Shown: positions 5,777 through 11,737 of the stretch, piece after piece
Numbering within the stretch: the stretch's first letter is position 1
How the letters are laid out: every line of letters begins with the position of its first letter
Assembly: GCA_017610245.1 (NCBI GenBank)
Contig: JAFCCK010000011.1
Location: 1-12,988 of the forward strand
Length of the DNA: 12,988 bases
Direction of reading: 5' to 3'
Source of the DNA: Candidatus Iainarchaeum sp.
GTDB taxonomy: Archaea; Iainarchaeota; Iainarchaeia; Iainarchaeales; GCA-2688035
Notes under the pieces: model-generated
Databases searched by the model: none
The model's input: the letters and a program-made list of their open reading frames with translations, nothing else
What the model was told of the DNA's origin: nothing
Position numbers and translations under genes: made by a program

Positions 5777-7288
5777 ATGACTCCCAACACGTTGCACCTC
5801 ACAAAGGCGCACTACTTTGAGGAAAAAAGGAGGATTGTACTAGAGTTCTCTAACAACAAGGAAAAGAGAACAAAAAGCTTCCCCCTTTTTCCCTCCTTTT
5901 TCTTGGAGAAAAAAATGCCACTAAGGGAGCTCAGTAGCATTCTAAGCAATTACAATCCGCAAAAATTTAAGGTAAGGGAAAAGTCCAATGCCTTCCAAGT
6001 AACAGCTTCAACATTCAAAGATTTAAAGTGCCTGGCAAACCTCTGCCTAGAGGCATTTGGTCAAAGACCTTCTTTAATTGAGCCGGAAAGGCAGTTTTTG
6101 CTGGAACGCGATTGGAGCTACTTTGATTCATTCTGTTTCTTTCAGGGGGAGCCCGTGAAATCAAATAAGGATGCTTTTCCAGATACAAGAATAGAATCAA
6201 TAGCAGAGACACTGCCCGAAACCATAAAACAGCTTTTAACGCAGAACAGGAAAACAGCCCATTCATTCATTCAAAGCATGGCACTTTCCAGAATACTAAA
6301 ACTGCCTGTTGAAAGCATTCCAGGAAATAGTTTCCTCCAGCTTGAAACCCTTCTGGAAAACATTTTCTTCAAGAACAACAGCGCACTTCCTAAAAATAAC
6401 AGAGAAACAATCTCAAGCGAAACAAGCAAAAGCCCAAAGTGCTTTGGCATGATTGAGATGGATTTCTCGCAGCTATGGCCGTTGCTCTTAACACGACCCT
6501 TTTACAACCTTGGCTTCGATTCAATTGATTGCGGCTGCTGTAAACCAAGTAGTGTTTTTGAAAGAAACATTCTGCCCAGTTCCACTGTTGTTGGAAGCTT
6601 CCTCTCAGAGGCCTTTTATTTCGAATCAATAATGCCAGGATATGCGGAAGAATTCCACAGCAAAAGTTTCCTAAAGGAAAACAGGGCAAGGCTAAAGAAA
6701 GAGTTCTACCTCAACTATATTCCAGTTGGACCTTTTCACAGAAAGCAGAAGGCAGAGCTTTTTTTGTGCGATGCATTAAACCTTTGCAAAAAGAGGAAGC
6801 TCGAGCTAATGGATGAAGCAAAATTGCACTGGTTTTGCCTTAAAAGAGAATCCTTCCTTTCAGCTGAATTAAGGAAAATGAACCACTACGTTGTTTCTCT
6901 CTCAAAGCGCTTAGCAGAGGAAGAGAAAAACGCCCTCCAGAAGTATAGGCTTCTTGCAAATAATATTCTTTCAGAAAACCTTGATTTCCTCTTCAAAAAG
7001 CTTTTACACCAAACAGCAAAGCAGCTGTATTGTTCTATTCCACTACACTTAACAAACCCAAAAAGTAGCTTCTTCTCAAAAGAGCTCGCAAACAGCATTG
7101 AAGCAATCAAAGCCTCAACATTGCAGCGTTTTAGCGAACTTTTGGAAAAGCGTAATGGCAGGATGATTCACGCAGAAAAAGCGGTCGCTTTCATAAAAAC
7201 AACAGAGCCAATGTCTCTGGCAAAAGAGTTCTCTGAGAGGGAGAAAATACCGCTACTTATCTCTCCCATCAAAAAACCCCGGCATTAG
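5777..7288 (+). CDS. Apparently inactivated family B DNA polymerase-like protein
   Basis: A 503-residue protein with the remains of an archaeal PolB fold. Residues 15-120 resemble the PolB N-terminal domain, ending in EPERQFLLERDWSYFDSF, which corresponds to the PolB FAKRYLIDKG region. The 3'-5' exonuclease domain, about 200 residues in active enzymes, is reduced to some 40 residues with no DIE motif. ALSRILKLPVESIPGNSF (169-186) matches the PolB segment LSRLIGQSLWDVSRSSTGN. Motif A appears as MDFSQLWPLLL (228-238; Asp229 kept) in place of DFxSLYPSII. The motif B helix (KxxxNSxYG) is replaced by QKAELFLCDALN (324-335). Motif C is probably HAEKAVAF (465-472) in place of YxDTDS, so the second catalytic aspartate is lost. 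The thumb is missing. Polymerase and exonuclease activity therefore look absent. An inactivated archaeal PolB clade has been described; whether this protein belongs to it is inference from manual alignment. Confidence 0.72.
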   Translation: MTPNTLHLTKAHYFEEKRRIVLEFSNNKEKRTKSFPLFPSFFLEKKMPLRELSSILSNYNPQKFKVREKSNAFQVTASTFKDLKCLANLCLEAFGQRPSLIEPERQFLLERDWSYFDSFCFFQGEPVKSNKDAFPDTRIESIAETLPETIKQLLTQNRKTAHSFIQSMALSRILKLPVESIPGNSFLQLETLLENIFFKNNSALPKNNRETISSETSKSPKCFGMIEMDFSQLWPLLLTRPFYNLGFDSIDCGCCKPSSVFERNILPSSTVVGSFLSEAFYFESIMPGYAEEFHSKSFLKENRARLKKEFYLNYIPVGPFHRKQKAELFLCDALNLCKKRKLELMDEAKLHWFCLKRESFLSAELRKMNHYVVSLSKRLAEEEKNALQKYRLLANNILSENLDFLFKKLLHQTAKQLYCSIPLHLTNPKSSFFSKELANSIEAIKASTLQRFSELLEKRNGRMIHAEKAVAFIKTTEPMSLAKEFSEREKIPLLISPIKKPRH

Positions 7289-7293
7289 AACCA

Positions 7294-7348
7294 TTTTTAA
7301 ATCTTGCTTCCCTCTATTAATTATAGCAATTCTCTTTTTTTGCAGGTG
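7294..7348 (+). promoter_or_regulatory. Promoter and ribosome site of rpoK-rps17e
   Basis: TTTTTAAATC (7294-7303) is a TATA-like box placed to give a leader of about 29 nt. That leader holds an AGGTG ribosome site (7344-7348) at 5 nt spacing before ATG 7354. TTAATTATAG (about 7318-7327) is an alternative box. Confidence 0.5.
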
Positions 7349-7353
7349 TTTCC

Positions 7354-7560
7354 ATGGAGAAACTCACAAGGTTTGAAAGGGCTAGAATAATTTCTGCGAG
7401 GGCTTTGCAGCTGGCTTTAGGGGCGCCGCCCTTGGTAAAACCATCAGGCGAGAGCTCTCCCTCAGAGTTAGCTAAGCAAGAGTTTGCCGAAAAGGTTTTG
7501 CCCTTGTCTATTTTGAGGAGATTCCCAAACGGCAAAACAGTAAGAATTGAGTTGAGTTAG
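7354..7560 (+). CDS. rpoK: DNA-directed RNA polymerase subunit K (omega homologue)
   Basis: A 68-residue small subunit that helps assemble RNA polymerase and clamps the largest subunit. The diagnostic RpoK/omega block TRFERARIISARALQLALGA (5-24) is followed by PPLV. The middle, SPSELAKQEFAEKVLPLSILRR, matches the family's pattern of a helix followed by a P-(I/L)-x-(I/V)-x-R-R strand. The tail of about 11 residues after RR (FPNGKTVRIELS) is slightly longer than in many archaeal RpoK. It is followed at once by rps17e, with which it almost certainly shares a transcript. Confidence 0.95.
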   Translation: MEKLTRFERARIISARALQLALGAPPLVKPSGESSPSELAKQEFAEKVLPLSILRRFPNGKTVRIELS

Positions 7561-7568
7561 TGGTTTTA

Positions 7569-7760
7569 ATGGGAAAAGCAGTTCCAAAGGCAATAAAGTT
7601 AAGGGCAGAGAATTTCATAAAACTTTTTCCAGAAAAGGTTTCAAAGGACTTTGCGCAAAACAAGAAACTGTTGGATTCATTTAAATTGCCGTTCTCAAAA
7701 ACCGACAGAAACTTGATTGCGGGATTTATTGTAAGGAAAATGGCGGAGCGCTCCACCTAA
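7569..7760 (+). CDS. rps17e: Small ribosomal subunit protein eS17
   Basis: A 63-residue ribosomal protein of the eukaryote/archaea-specific S17e family. It begins MGKAVPKAIKLRAENFIKLF, continues PEKVSKDFAQNKKLLDSF and ends with the family signature RNLIAGFIVRKM (about 47-58). ATG 7569 is chosen because the family starts Met-Gly; a GTG at 7560, overlapping the rpoK stop by one base, would add only three residues. It is cotranscribed with rpoK. Its stop codon overlaps the stop codon of the convergent rad50 gene (7757-7760). Confidence 0.92.
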   Translation: MGKAVPKAIKLRAENFIKLFPEKVSKDFAQNKKLLDSFKLPFSKTDRNLIAGFIVRKMAERST

Positions 7761-9820
7761 CCTTCCAAGGCTATTGGAGCAATTGCCGTGGGCTCATCTA
7801 TTGCCTTGTTTCTTTTAAGGAGGTAGAGGCTGCCGGAAGCTGCCTTTTCCATCTCCTTGTCATGGGTTATCACAAAAATCTGTTCTATCAGTTCTGGCAG
7901 ATTTTCCCTCATCATTCTGCTTAAGGAGCTTACTGCAGCGGTGTCAAGGTTGTGGGTGGGCTCATCCAGAATTATCCAGGAAAGATTCCTTGTCAAAACG
8001 AGGGAGAAAGCAATTCTTATGCAGATAGCGGCTGCCGACCTTTCCCCACCGCTCAAAATGCCCTCAACCCTTACCCACTTTCCACTGCTGTCCCTAACAG
8101 CCAATTCATAGTTTCCTTTCTCAACAGCCATTTTCGCGCTGCTATAATCTGCGTAGGGATAAATTTTCTGCCAGATACTGTCCATTGCCTCATTAATGGT
8201 TTCTATCAGGCTTTCCCTCAGTTGCGCTTGGGTTTCCCTCAAGCCATTCACAAACAGCTGCAGCTTTTCGCTATTTTCTTCTATTGCTTTAACAGACTCT
8301 TTGAATTGCTTTATTTGCTCCAGCCGCTTTTCCGCTTTCTCAATCTCCCCTTCAATGTTCTTTAAAATTTCCCCAACATTCAACTGCTCTTTTTTGTTTG
8401 CCTCTATTTCAGCCTCTTGCCTAACCAAAGTTTCCCTTGCCTTCTTTGCCTTTGCCTCGTCAAAGCCAAGTTCTGCAATTTCTTTTCTTGCCTTTTCCAT
8501 CCCTTTCTTTAGCTGAGCAAGCTGCTTCCTTTGCTCCCCAATCTTTTTGCTCAATTCAAGCAACTTGTTCAGTTCAATTAGCTCTTCCTCCACTTTTACT
8601 CTTTTCCGCTTTCTCTCTTCTGCCTCTTTCTCCATCTCAATCCTTTCTTTGTCCATTTCAGCAATTTTTACAGAAAGACGCTTGTTCTTTACTTGCAACG
8701 CCTCAATGCTTTGCTTGTTTTCTGCAGCAATCTTCCCCTTCTTATTCTCATCCAATGGGCTTTTGCATACCGGGCAGTTTGCCCCAGCAGCTTCAACCTC
8801 TTTTGTCTGCTTTCCTATCTCAATTATCTTCAATTCATTTCCCCTTATCTCCTGTTTCGCAGCGCTTGCTTTCTCAATCAGCTCTTTTTCGCTTTTTTCA
8901 ATCTCTGCAATCTCTTTCTCAATGCCCTTCAACCTGCCCTGTTTCTCTTCAATGTCTTTTTCAACAGCCTCTGCTGTTAGCCCCTTTAATTGCCCTTCTC
9001 CCTCTTTCACCTCTTTCTCCAACTTTTCTGCCAAATATTGGTTTTTTGTAACAACCTCATTCAACTCATTAAAGCGCTTTTCCTTTTCCTCAAGCCCCTT
9101 AACCTGCTTTTTCAAGAGCTCGAACCCCTTTCTCTTCCTTTCCATTGCATTTTTCAGTTCAACAAGCAGTTTTTCCTTTTCCCCAGCTTTCTTTCCCAAT
9201 TCCTTCAACTCTTTTCCCATGCCGTCTTTCTCTAGCTCACGCAACAATTTCCTTCTATCCTCAGCCATTCCACGCAGTCTGTTCAACGCACTTACAGCAT
9301 TTCCCCTAACAGTTTCATACTTGTCCAATTCAAGCAATTCATCAAAACGCTCCTTCCTCTGTCCTGGGGAAAGCCTTAGGAAATAATCAATCTGATTCTG
9401 CTCAGAATAAACAGCCCTGCTGAAAAGATTATAGCTTATCTCAATGCCTCTCTCCACAGCCGCATTAACATCGCCGGGCTTTGGTCCAGCAACGAATTTC
9501 CCATCAATAAAAAGCCTTGCTTCACTACTCCCCTTCTCCTTTATTATCCTCTCAACCCCGAATTCCTTCCCATCATAGTCAAAAACAAGTTTTACAGTGG
9601 CCTGCTCGGCTTGGTTTGGCCTTGCCATCAGTATTTCCGGCAGTACAATCCTGCGTTGCTGCAAGGCTGGGAAAGTGCCAAAGAGGGCAAAGCAAATTGC
9701 ATCCATTACGCTTGTCTTTCCAGAGCCCATTGCCCCAACTAGAACATTTGTTCCCTTACTAAAATCAAATCTGCTATTCAAATGCGTTTTCCAGTTCTGC
9801 AATTCAATGCTCTTAATCAA
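7757..9820 (-). CDS. rad50: Rad50 double-strand break repair ATPase (compact)
   Basis: A 687-residue SMC-type ATPase that tethers and processes DNA ends with Mre11. The N-lobe has MIKSIELQNWKTH and Walker A GAMGSGKTS (29-37), with the Q-loop at SEQNQID (139-145). A long charged coiled coil (about 165-540) is broken by the zinc hook CPVC (349-352). The C-lobe has signature ILSGGERSAAA (588-598), Walker B WIILDEPTHNLD (615-626) and the switch His in FVITHD (H653). Archaeal Rad50 is usually about 850-900 residues, so each coiled-coil arm is shorter here while all ATPase motifs are intact. The start is TTG at 9820, after GGGGGAAGGG; no ATG or GTG fits and the family begins M-I/K at this point. 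mre11 is not beside it in this window. Its stop overlaps that of rps17e. Confidence 0.96.
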   Translation of the reverse strand: MIKSIELQNWKTHLNSRFDFSKGTNVLVGAMGSGKTSVMDAICFALFGTFPALQQRRIVLPEILMARPNQAEQATVKLVFDYDGKEFGVERIIKEKGSSEARLFIDGKFVAGPKPGDVNAAVERGIEISYNLFSRAVYSEQNQIDYFLRLSPGQRKERFDELLELDKYETVRGNAVSALNRLRGMAEDRRKLLRELEKDGMGKELKELGKKAGEKEKLLVELKNAMERKRKGFELLKKQVKGLEEKEKRFNELNEVVTKNQYLAEKLEKEVKEGEGQLKGLTAEAVEKDIEEKQGRLKGIEKEIAEIEKSEKELIEKASAAKQEIRGNELKIIEIGKQTKEVEAAGANCPVCKSPLDENKKGKIAAENKQSIEALQVKNKRLSVKIAEMDKERIEMEKEAEERKRKRVKVEEELIELNKLLELSKKIGEQRKQLAQLKKGMEKARKEIAELGFDEAKAKKARETLVRQEAEIEANKKEQLNVGEILKNIEGEIEKAEKRLEQIKQFKESVKAIEENSEKLQLFVNGLRETQAQLRESLIETINEAMDSIWQKIYPYADYSSAKMAVEKGNYELAVRDSSGKWVRVEGILSGGERSAAAICIRIAFSLVLTRNLSWIILDEPTHNLDTAAVSSLSRMMRENLPELIEQIFVITHDKEMEKAASGSLYLLKRNKAIDEPTAIAPIALEG

Positions 9821-9845
9821 TTCCCTTCCCCCAACAATTAGTGGG

Positions 9846-9861
9846 AAAAAATTAATTAAAA
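9846..9861 (-). promoter_or_regulatory. TATA-like promoter of rad50
   Basis: TTTTAATTAATTTTTT on the minus strand is centred about 33 nt before the TTG start at 9820, leaving room for a short leader with the GGGGGAAGGG ribosome site. It suggests rad50 can be transcribed apart from the aEF1B gene 80 nt upstream. Confidence 0.5.
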
Positions 9862-9900
9862 TGGAGCGGAAACAGCCATTAGTTATGTATAAGTTAATTC

Positions 9901-10161
9901 CTACACCAGGGTCATTTCCTGTTGCTCTGCCTCTTCTACAAGCTCCAAAGAATTAAGCTCTGCTGTTACCTTTTCAATTGCCCCCTCTTCCTTTTCCGCA
10001 ACAATAACACCCACTTTTAGCACTGTTACGCCAAATCCGATAGGCTCCTTCTTAACATCAACCACTTGCCCAGCCTTCAGCCCCTCAACCTGCTTGATTG
10101 TTTCCTCCAGCTTTCCCATATAGCGGGGCGTAACCCTGTAAATAACCATTGTTTTACCCAT
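9901..10161 (-). CDS. ef1b: Translation elongation factor 1-beta (aEF1B)
   Basis: An 86-residue nucleotide exchange factor that recycles aEF1A-GDP to aEF1A-GTP. The start MGKTMVIYRVTPRYMGKLEE and the hallmark EPIGFGVTVLKVGVIVAEKE (about 39-58) match the archaeal EF-1beta domain, which is a single ferredoxin-like fold of this length. The acidic C-terminus (LELVEEAEQQEMTLV) also fits. ATG 10161 is chosen because an AGGTG ribosome site (10172-10168) lies 6 nt before it. It lies downstream of the zinc-ribbon gene on the same strand, a common archaeal pairing, with 73 nt between them that may encode a micropeptide. Confidence 0.93.
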   Translation of the reverse strand: MGKTMVIYRVTPRYMGKLEETIKQVEGLKAGQVVDVKKEPIGFGVTVLKVGVIVAEKEEGAIEKVTAELNSLELVEEAEQQEMTLV

Positions 10162-10167
10162 TCAAGA

Positions 10168-10240
10168 CACCTACGGTTTCTTGAGTACTTCCCTCAATTT
10201 CATTTCTAAATTTTGACTAAATAACATTTTTCACCTACGG
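10168..10240 (-). repeat. Two copies of CCGTAGGTG: stop codon plus ribosome site
   Basis: The 9-mer CCGTAGGTG occurs at 10240-10232 and again at 10176-10168 on the minus strand. In each case CCG TAG ends a reading frame (the zinc-ribbon gene and an 18-codon ORF) and the overlapping AGGTG is placed 4-6 nt before the next ATG. Confidence 0.6.
10171..10227 (-). CDS. Possible 18-residue micro-ORF between zinc-ribbon gene and aEF1B
   Basis: The frame reads MLFSQNLEMKLREVLKKP and then TAG. It has an AGGTG ribosome site 4 nt before its ATG, overlapping the stop of the zinc-ribbon gene. Its own stop overlaps the ribosome site of aEF1B in the same way. The peptide would be a short amphipathic basic helix. 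It could be a translated micropeptide, a coupling device that carries ribosomes to aEF1B, or chance. No homologue is known to me, and length alone cannot prove coding. Confidence 0.3.
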   Translation of the reverse strand: MLFSQNLEMKLREVLKKP

Positions 10241-10390
10241 CCCAACAAAATTGCATTCCTTGCACTCATATGTCTTCGCGCTCTTCCTACAATTCTCGCA
10301 TCTAACAATCCTTGATTTCCCGCATTTTGGACATTTAAATTCAACGTAATCATTTGTAACTTCCTTGTTACATGTGCTGCAAACCTTCAT
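10235..10390 (-). CDS. Four-CxxC zinc-ribbon RNA-binding protein (COG2888/DUF1610-like)
   Basis: A 51-residue protein with eight cysteines in four CxxC pairs: C4/C7, C20/C23, C31/C34 and C43/C46, ending NFVGP. This spacing and the final C-x-F-x-GP are typical of small archaeal zinc-ribbon proteins thought to bind RNA and often encoded next to aEF1B, as here. Each pair of CxxC knuckles probably binds one zinc. The preferred start is ATG 10390, because GGGGA lies 6 nt upstream; the in-frame ATG at 10396 would put that ribosome site directly against the start codon. A TTTTTAATG box near 10440 suits a leader of about 24 nt. The role in translation is inferred from family and context. Confidence 0.85.
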   Translation of the reverse strand: MKVCSTCNKEVTNDYVEFKCPKCGKSRIVRCENCRKSAKTYECKECNFVGP

Positions 10391-10432
10391 TTTCATTCCC
10401 CGGCAATAATTAGGTTAAGAAATTGTCTAGCG

Positions 10433-10446
10433 CAAACATTAAAAAG
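10433..10446 (-). promoter_or_regulatory. TATA-like promoter of zinc-ribbon/aEF1B genes
   Basis: GCTTTTTAATGTTT on the minus strand is centred about 50 nt before ATG 10390. It sits directly against the stop of the upstream transglutaminase-fold gene, so this operon appears to start independently of it. Confidence 0.4.
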
Positions 10447-10956
10447 CTACGCGCCTCTTCCCTGCATCCTCTGTGATTCCAACCAGTCATTCAAAGAATC
10501 GTAAAATTTCCTGTCCTCATGCCTCTCAACCTGCTTTGGTGGTCTTTCATCCAGTTCTATTACCTGCTTCAGGGGAAAGGCAAATTTTGTATCTGAGCAA
10601 CCATTCCAATCTTTCGTAATTGGAAAGCCTGCCTTTTCCAATGCTGGGTCCCAAGTTGCATCAACATAAATCCATTTCCTGGCAACCTTTATTTTCAATG
10701 CCAGGTGCCAGCCAACAGGACTGCCCTTCTTCTCAATTATTTCTTTTGGAATTGGCAAATCATTCCAATCAAACCTAATCAGCACATATTTAACATCCAC
10801 TCCAAGCTTTTCGAATTCCTTCCCAAGAAAGAGGTGCTTCTCGCTGCAGCTCCCCTTATTCTTTTTCAACAGTAAATCGGGTTCCCTGTATTCTAAACAA
10901 TAATAAGGGACAGCTTGAACCCTGTTGTATAATTCTATAATCTTCTTTTTATCCAT
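10447..10956 (-). CDS. Transglutaminase-like (papain-fold) protein
   Basis: A 169-residue protein with the catalytic triad of the transglutaminase-like superfamily in order: Cys37 in NKGSCSEKHLFLGKEF, His84 in GWHLALKIKV and Asp99 in WIYVDATWDPAL. Between Cys and His lies the usual strand VDVKYVLIRFDW. Members can be proteases, peptide amidases, deglycosylases or acyl-transfer enzymes, so the reaction cannot be named. There is no signal peptide or membrane segment, so it is likely cytoplasmic and acts alone as a single domain; secreted and membrane transglutaminase proteins are usually larger. The C-terminal 35 residues are charged. A TTAATTTAAG box about 28 nt before ATG 10956 suggests a leaderless mRNA divergent from the tRNA gene. 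Confidence 0.8.
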   Translation of the reverse strand: MDKKKIIELYNRVQAVPYYCLEYREPDLLLKKNKGSCSEKHLFLGKEFEKLGVDVKYVLIRFDWNDLPIPKEIIEKKGSPVGWHLALKIKVARKWIYVDATWDPALEKAGFPITKDWNGCSDTKFAFPLKQVIELDERPPKQVERHEDRKFYDSLNDWLESQRMQGRGA

Positions 10957-11002
10957 ACTAATATATTTAATTCCATTCTTAAATTAATAATTCTTTACAG
11001 TA
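10957..11002. promoter_or_regulatory. Divergent promoter region: transglutaminase-like gene and tRNA-Arg
   Basis: Two interleaved TATA-like boxes are seen. On the minus strand TTAATTTAAG (10988-10979) is 28 nt before ATG 10956. On the plus strand ATATATTTAA (10961-10970) is placed to start the pre-tRNA about 10 nt before its mature 5' end at 11003. The two promoters overlap physically and may compete. Confidence 0.45.
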
Positions 11003-11094
11003 GGGCCCGTGGCGTAATCGGAAGCGCAATTGGCTTCGGGTTCAATCGCGAAGGAGAAACCAATAGGTTGGGGGTTCGAGTCCCTCCGGGCCCG
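11003..11094 (+). tRNA. tRNA-Arg (anticodon UCG) with a 19-nt intron
   Basis: The acceptor stem GGGCCCG (11003-11009) pairs perfectly with CGGGCCC (11087-11093), with G11094 as discriminator. The D arm is GCGT/GCGC with loop AATCGGAA. The anticodon stem is ATTGG (11029-11033)/CCAAT (11060-11064). The T arm is GGGGG-TTCGAGT-CCCTC with one G-U pair. After removal of the intron (11040-11058) the anticodon loop is CTTCGGA with anticodon TCG at 11036-11038, reading the Arg codon CGA. Supporting details: A20 in the D loop, an arginine identity base, and an A15-T48 pair. CCA is not encoded and would be added by the CCA-adding enzyme, whose gene lies nearby. Confidence 0.93.
11040..11058 (+). other. 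tRNA-Arg intron at the canonical 37/38 position
   Basis: The 19-nt intron GTTCAATCGCGAAGGAGAA forms a textbook bulge-helix-bulge. CTTC of the anticodon loop (32-35) pairs with GGAG in the intron (one G-U), flanked by 3-nt bulges GGG on the 5' side and AAA on the 3' side. The intron itself closes with a TTC/GAA stem. The archaeal splicing endonuclease would cut after the second base of each bulge, giving exactly these ends. Confidence 0.88.
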
Positions 11095-11100
11095 CTGAAC

Positions 11101-11125
11101 CTTTTCTTTTTACGAAAAAGAAAAG
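11101..11125 (+). terminator. Perfect 11-bp inverted repeat after tRNA-Arg, probable terminator
   Basis: CTTTTCTTTTT (11101-11111) and AAAAAGAAAAG (11115-11125) are exact inverted copies around ACG. It lies 7 nt after the tRNA and 37 nt before the next start codon. Archaeal RNA polymerase ends on T-runs, so the T-rich left arm alone could terminate the pre-tRNA; the hairpin symmetry is extra and unexplained. Confidence 0.6.
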
Positions 11126-11161
11126 CCTCGGGAAAAGAAAAATAGTTTGAGGGGTAGCGAA

Positions 11162-11737
11162 ATGAAACCAGGGCAGGTTGTTGAAAGATTTGCCATCAAA
11201 GGCAAGGATGGCAAAAAGCTTGAAGTGCTATTCCGCTTCCCGAAAATGGGCGATGCAAAGGAGGCAATGAGTTTCATCAATGAGCTTCGCGATGAGGCTG
11301 AATTCCTTGGCAGGAGAAGGCATGAAACACTTGCTTCAGAAAAACACTTTTTGGCCAAATGGCTAAAGCACATGAGGCAGAGAAACGGGCTACTTTTGTT
11401 TGTAGAGGTTGATGGAAGGATAGTTGGGGACGCAAACATAGAACCGACTAATTATGAATCCTGTGAGCACATCGGTAAATTTGCCATTGCCTTACGTGAA
11501 AGATTCACTGGCTTGGGCATTGGCTCAAGGCTGATGAAAAGAATGCTGCAGCTTGCCAGAACAAAGACAAAATTTAGGATAATAGGGTCAAGCTATTTTT
11601 CAAAGAATCCAAGAAGCAGAAAACTACACGAAAAATTCGGCTTTAGAGAGTGGGGTGTTCTCCCCAAGGGCGCAAAGCTCAAGGACGGCAGCTACTGCGA
11701 CCACATATACCTCTACAAAATAATCAAAAAACTATAA
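11162..11737 (+). CDS. GNAT-family N-acetyltransferase
   Basis: A 191-residue acetyl-CoA-dependent acetyltransferase. GNAT motif A is IGKFAIALRERFTGLGIGSR (104-123), with the pyrophosphate loop R114-x-x-G117-x-G119. Motif B is NPRSRKLHEKFGFREWG (149-165). An N-terminal region of about 75 residues with conserved-looking Asn, Glu and Arg (FINELRDEAEFLGRRR) is also present in archaeal and bacterial GNATs of unknown substrate. The substrate (protein N-terminus, amine or antibiotic) cannot be told. ATG 11162 is chosen because GAGGGG (11149-11154) lies 7 nt upstream; an in-frame TTG at 11147 would include that ribosome site. Its 3' end overlaps the convergent small ORF by 6 bases. Confidence 0.87.
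   Translation: MKPGQVVERFAIKGKDGKKLEVLFRFPKMGDAKEAMSFINELRDEAEFLGRRRHETLASEKHFLAKWLKHMRQRNGLLLFVEVDGRIVGDANIEPTNYESCEHIGKFAIALRERFTGLGIGSRLMKRMLQLARTKTKFRIIGSSYFSKNPRSRKLHEKFGFREWGVLPKGAKLKDGSYCDHIYLYKIIKKL

Noticed and set aside
7560..7562. GTG as start of rps17e, overlapping the rpoK stop
   Set aside because: It adds only Met-Val-Leu before the conserved Met-Gly start of the family; ATG 7569 is more likely, though GTG cannot be excluded.
8547..9386. A 279-residue Ser/Phe-rich open frame on the plus strand
   Set aside because: It is the antisense of the Rad50 coiled coil. Glu/Lys/Leu-rich coding gives long Ser/Phe/Leu-rich frames on the other strand. It has no motif, and Rad50 is certain.
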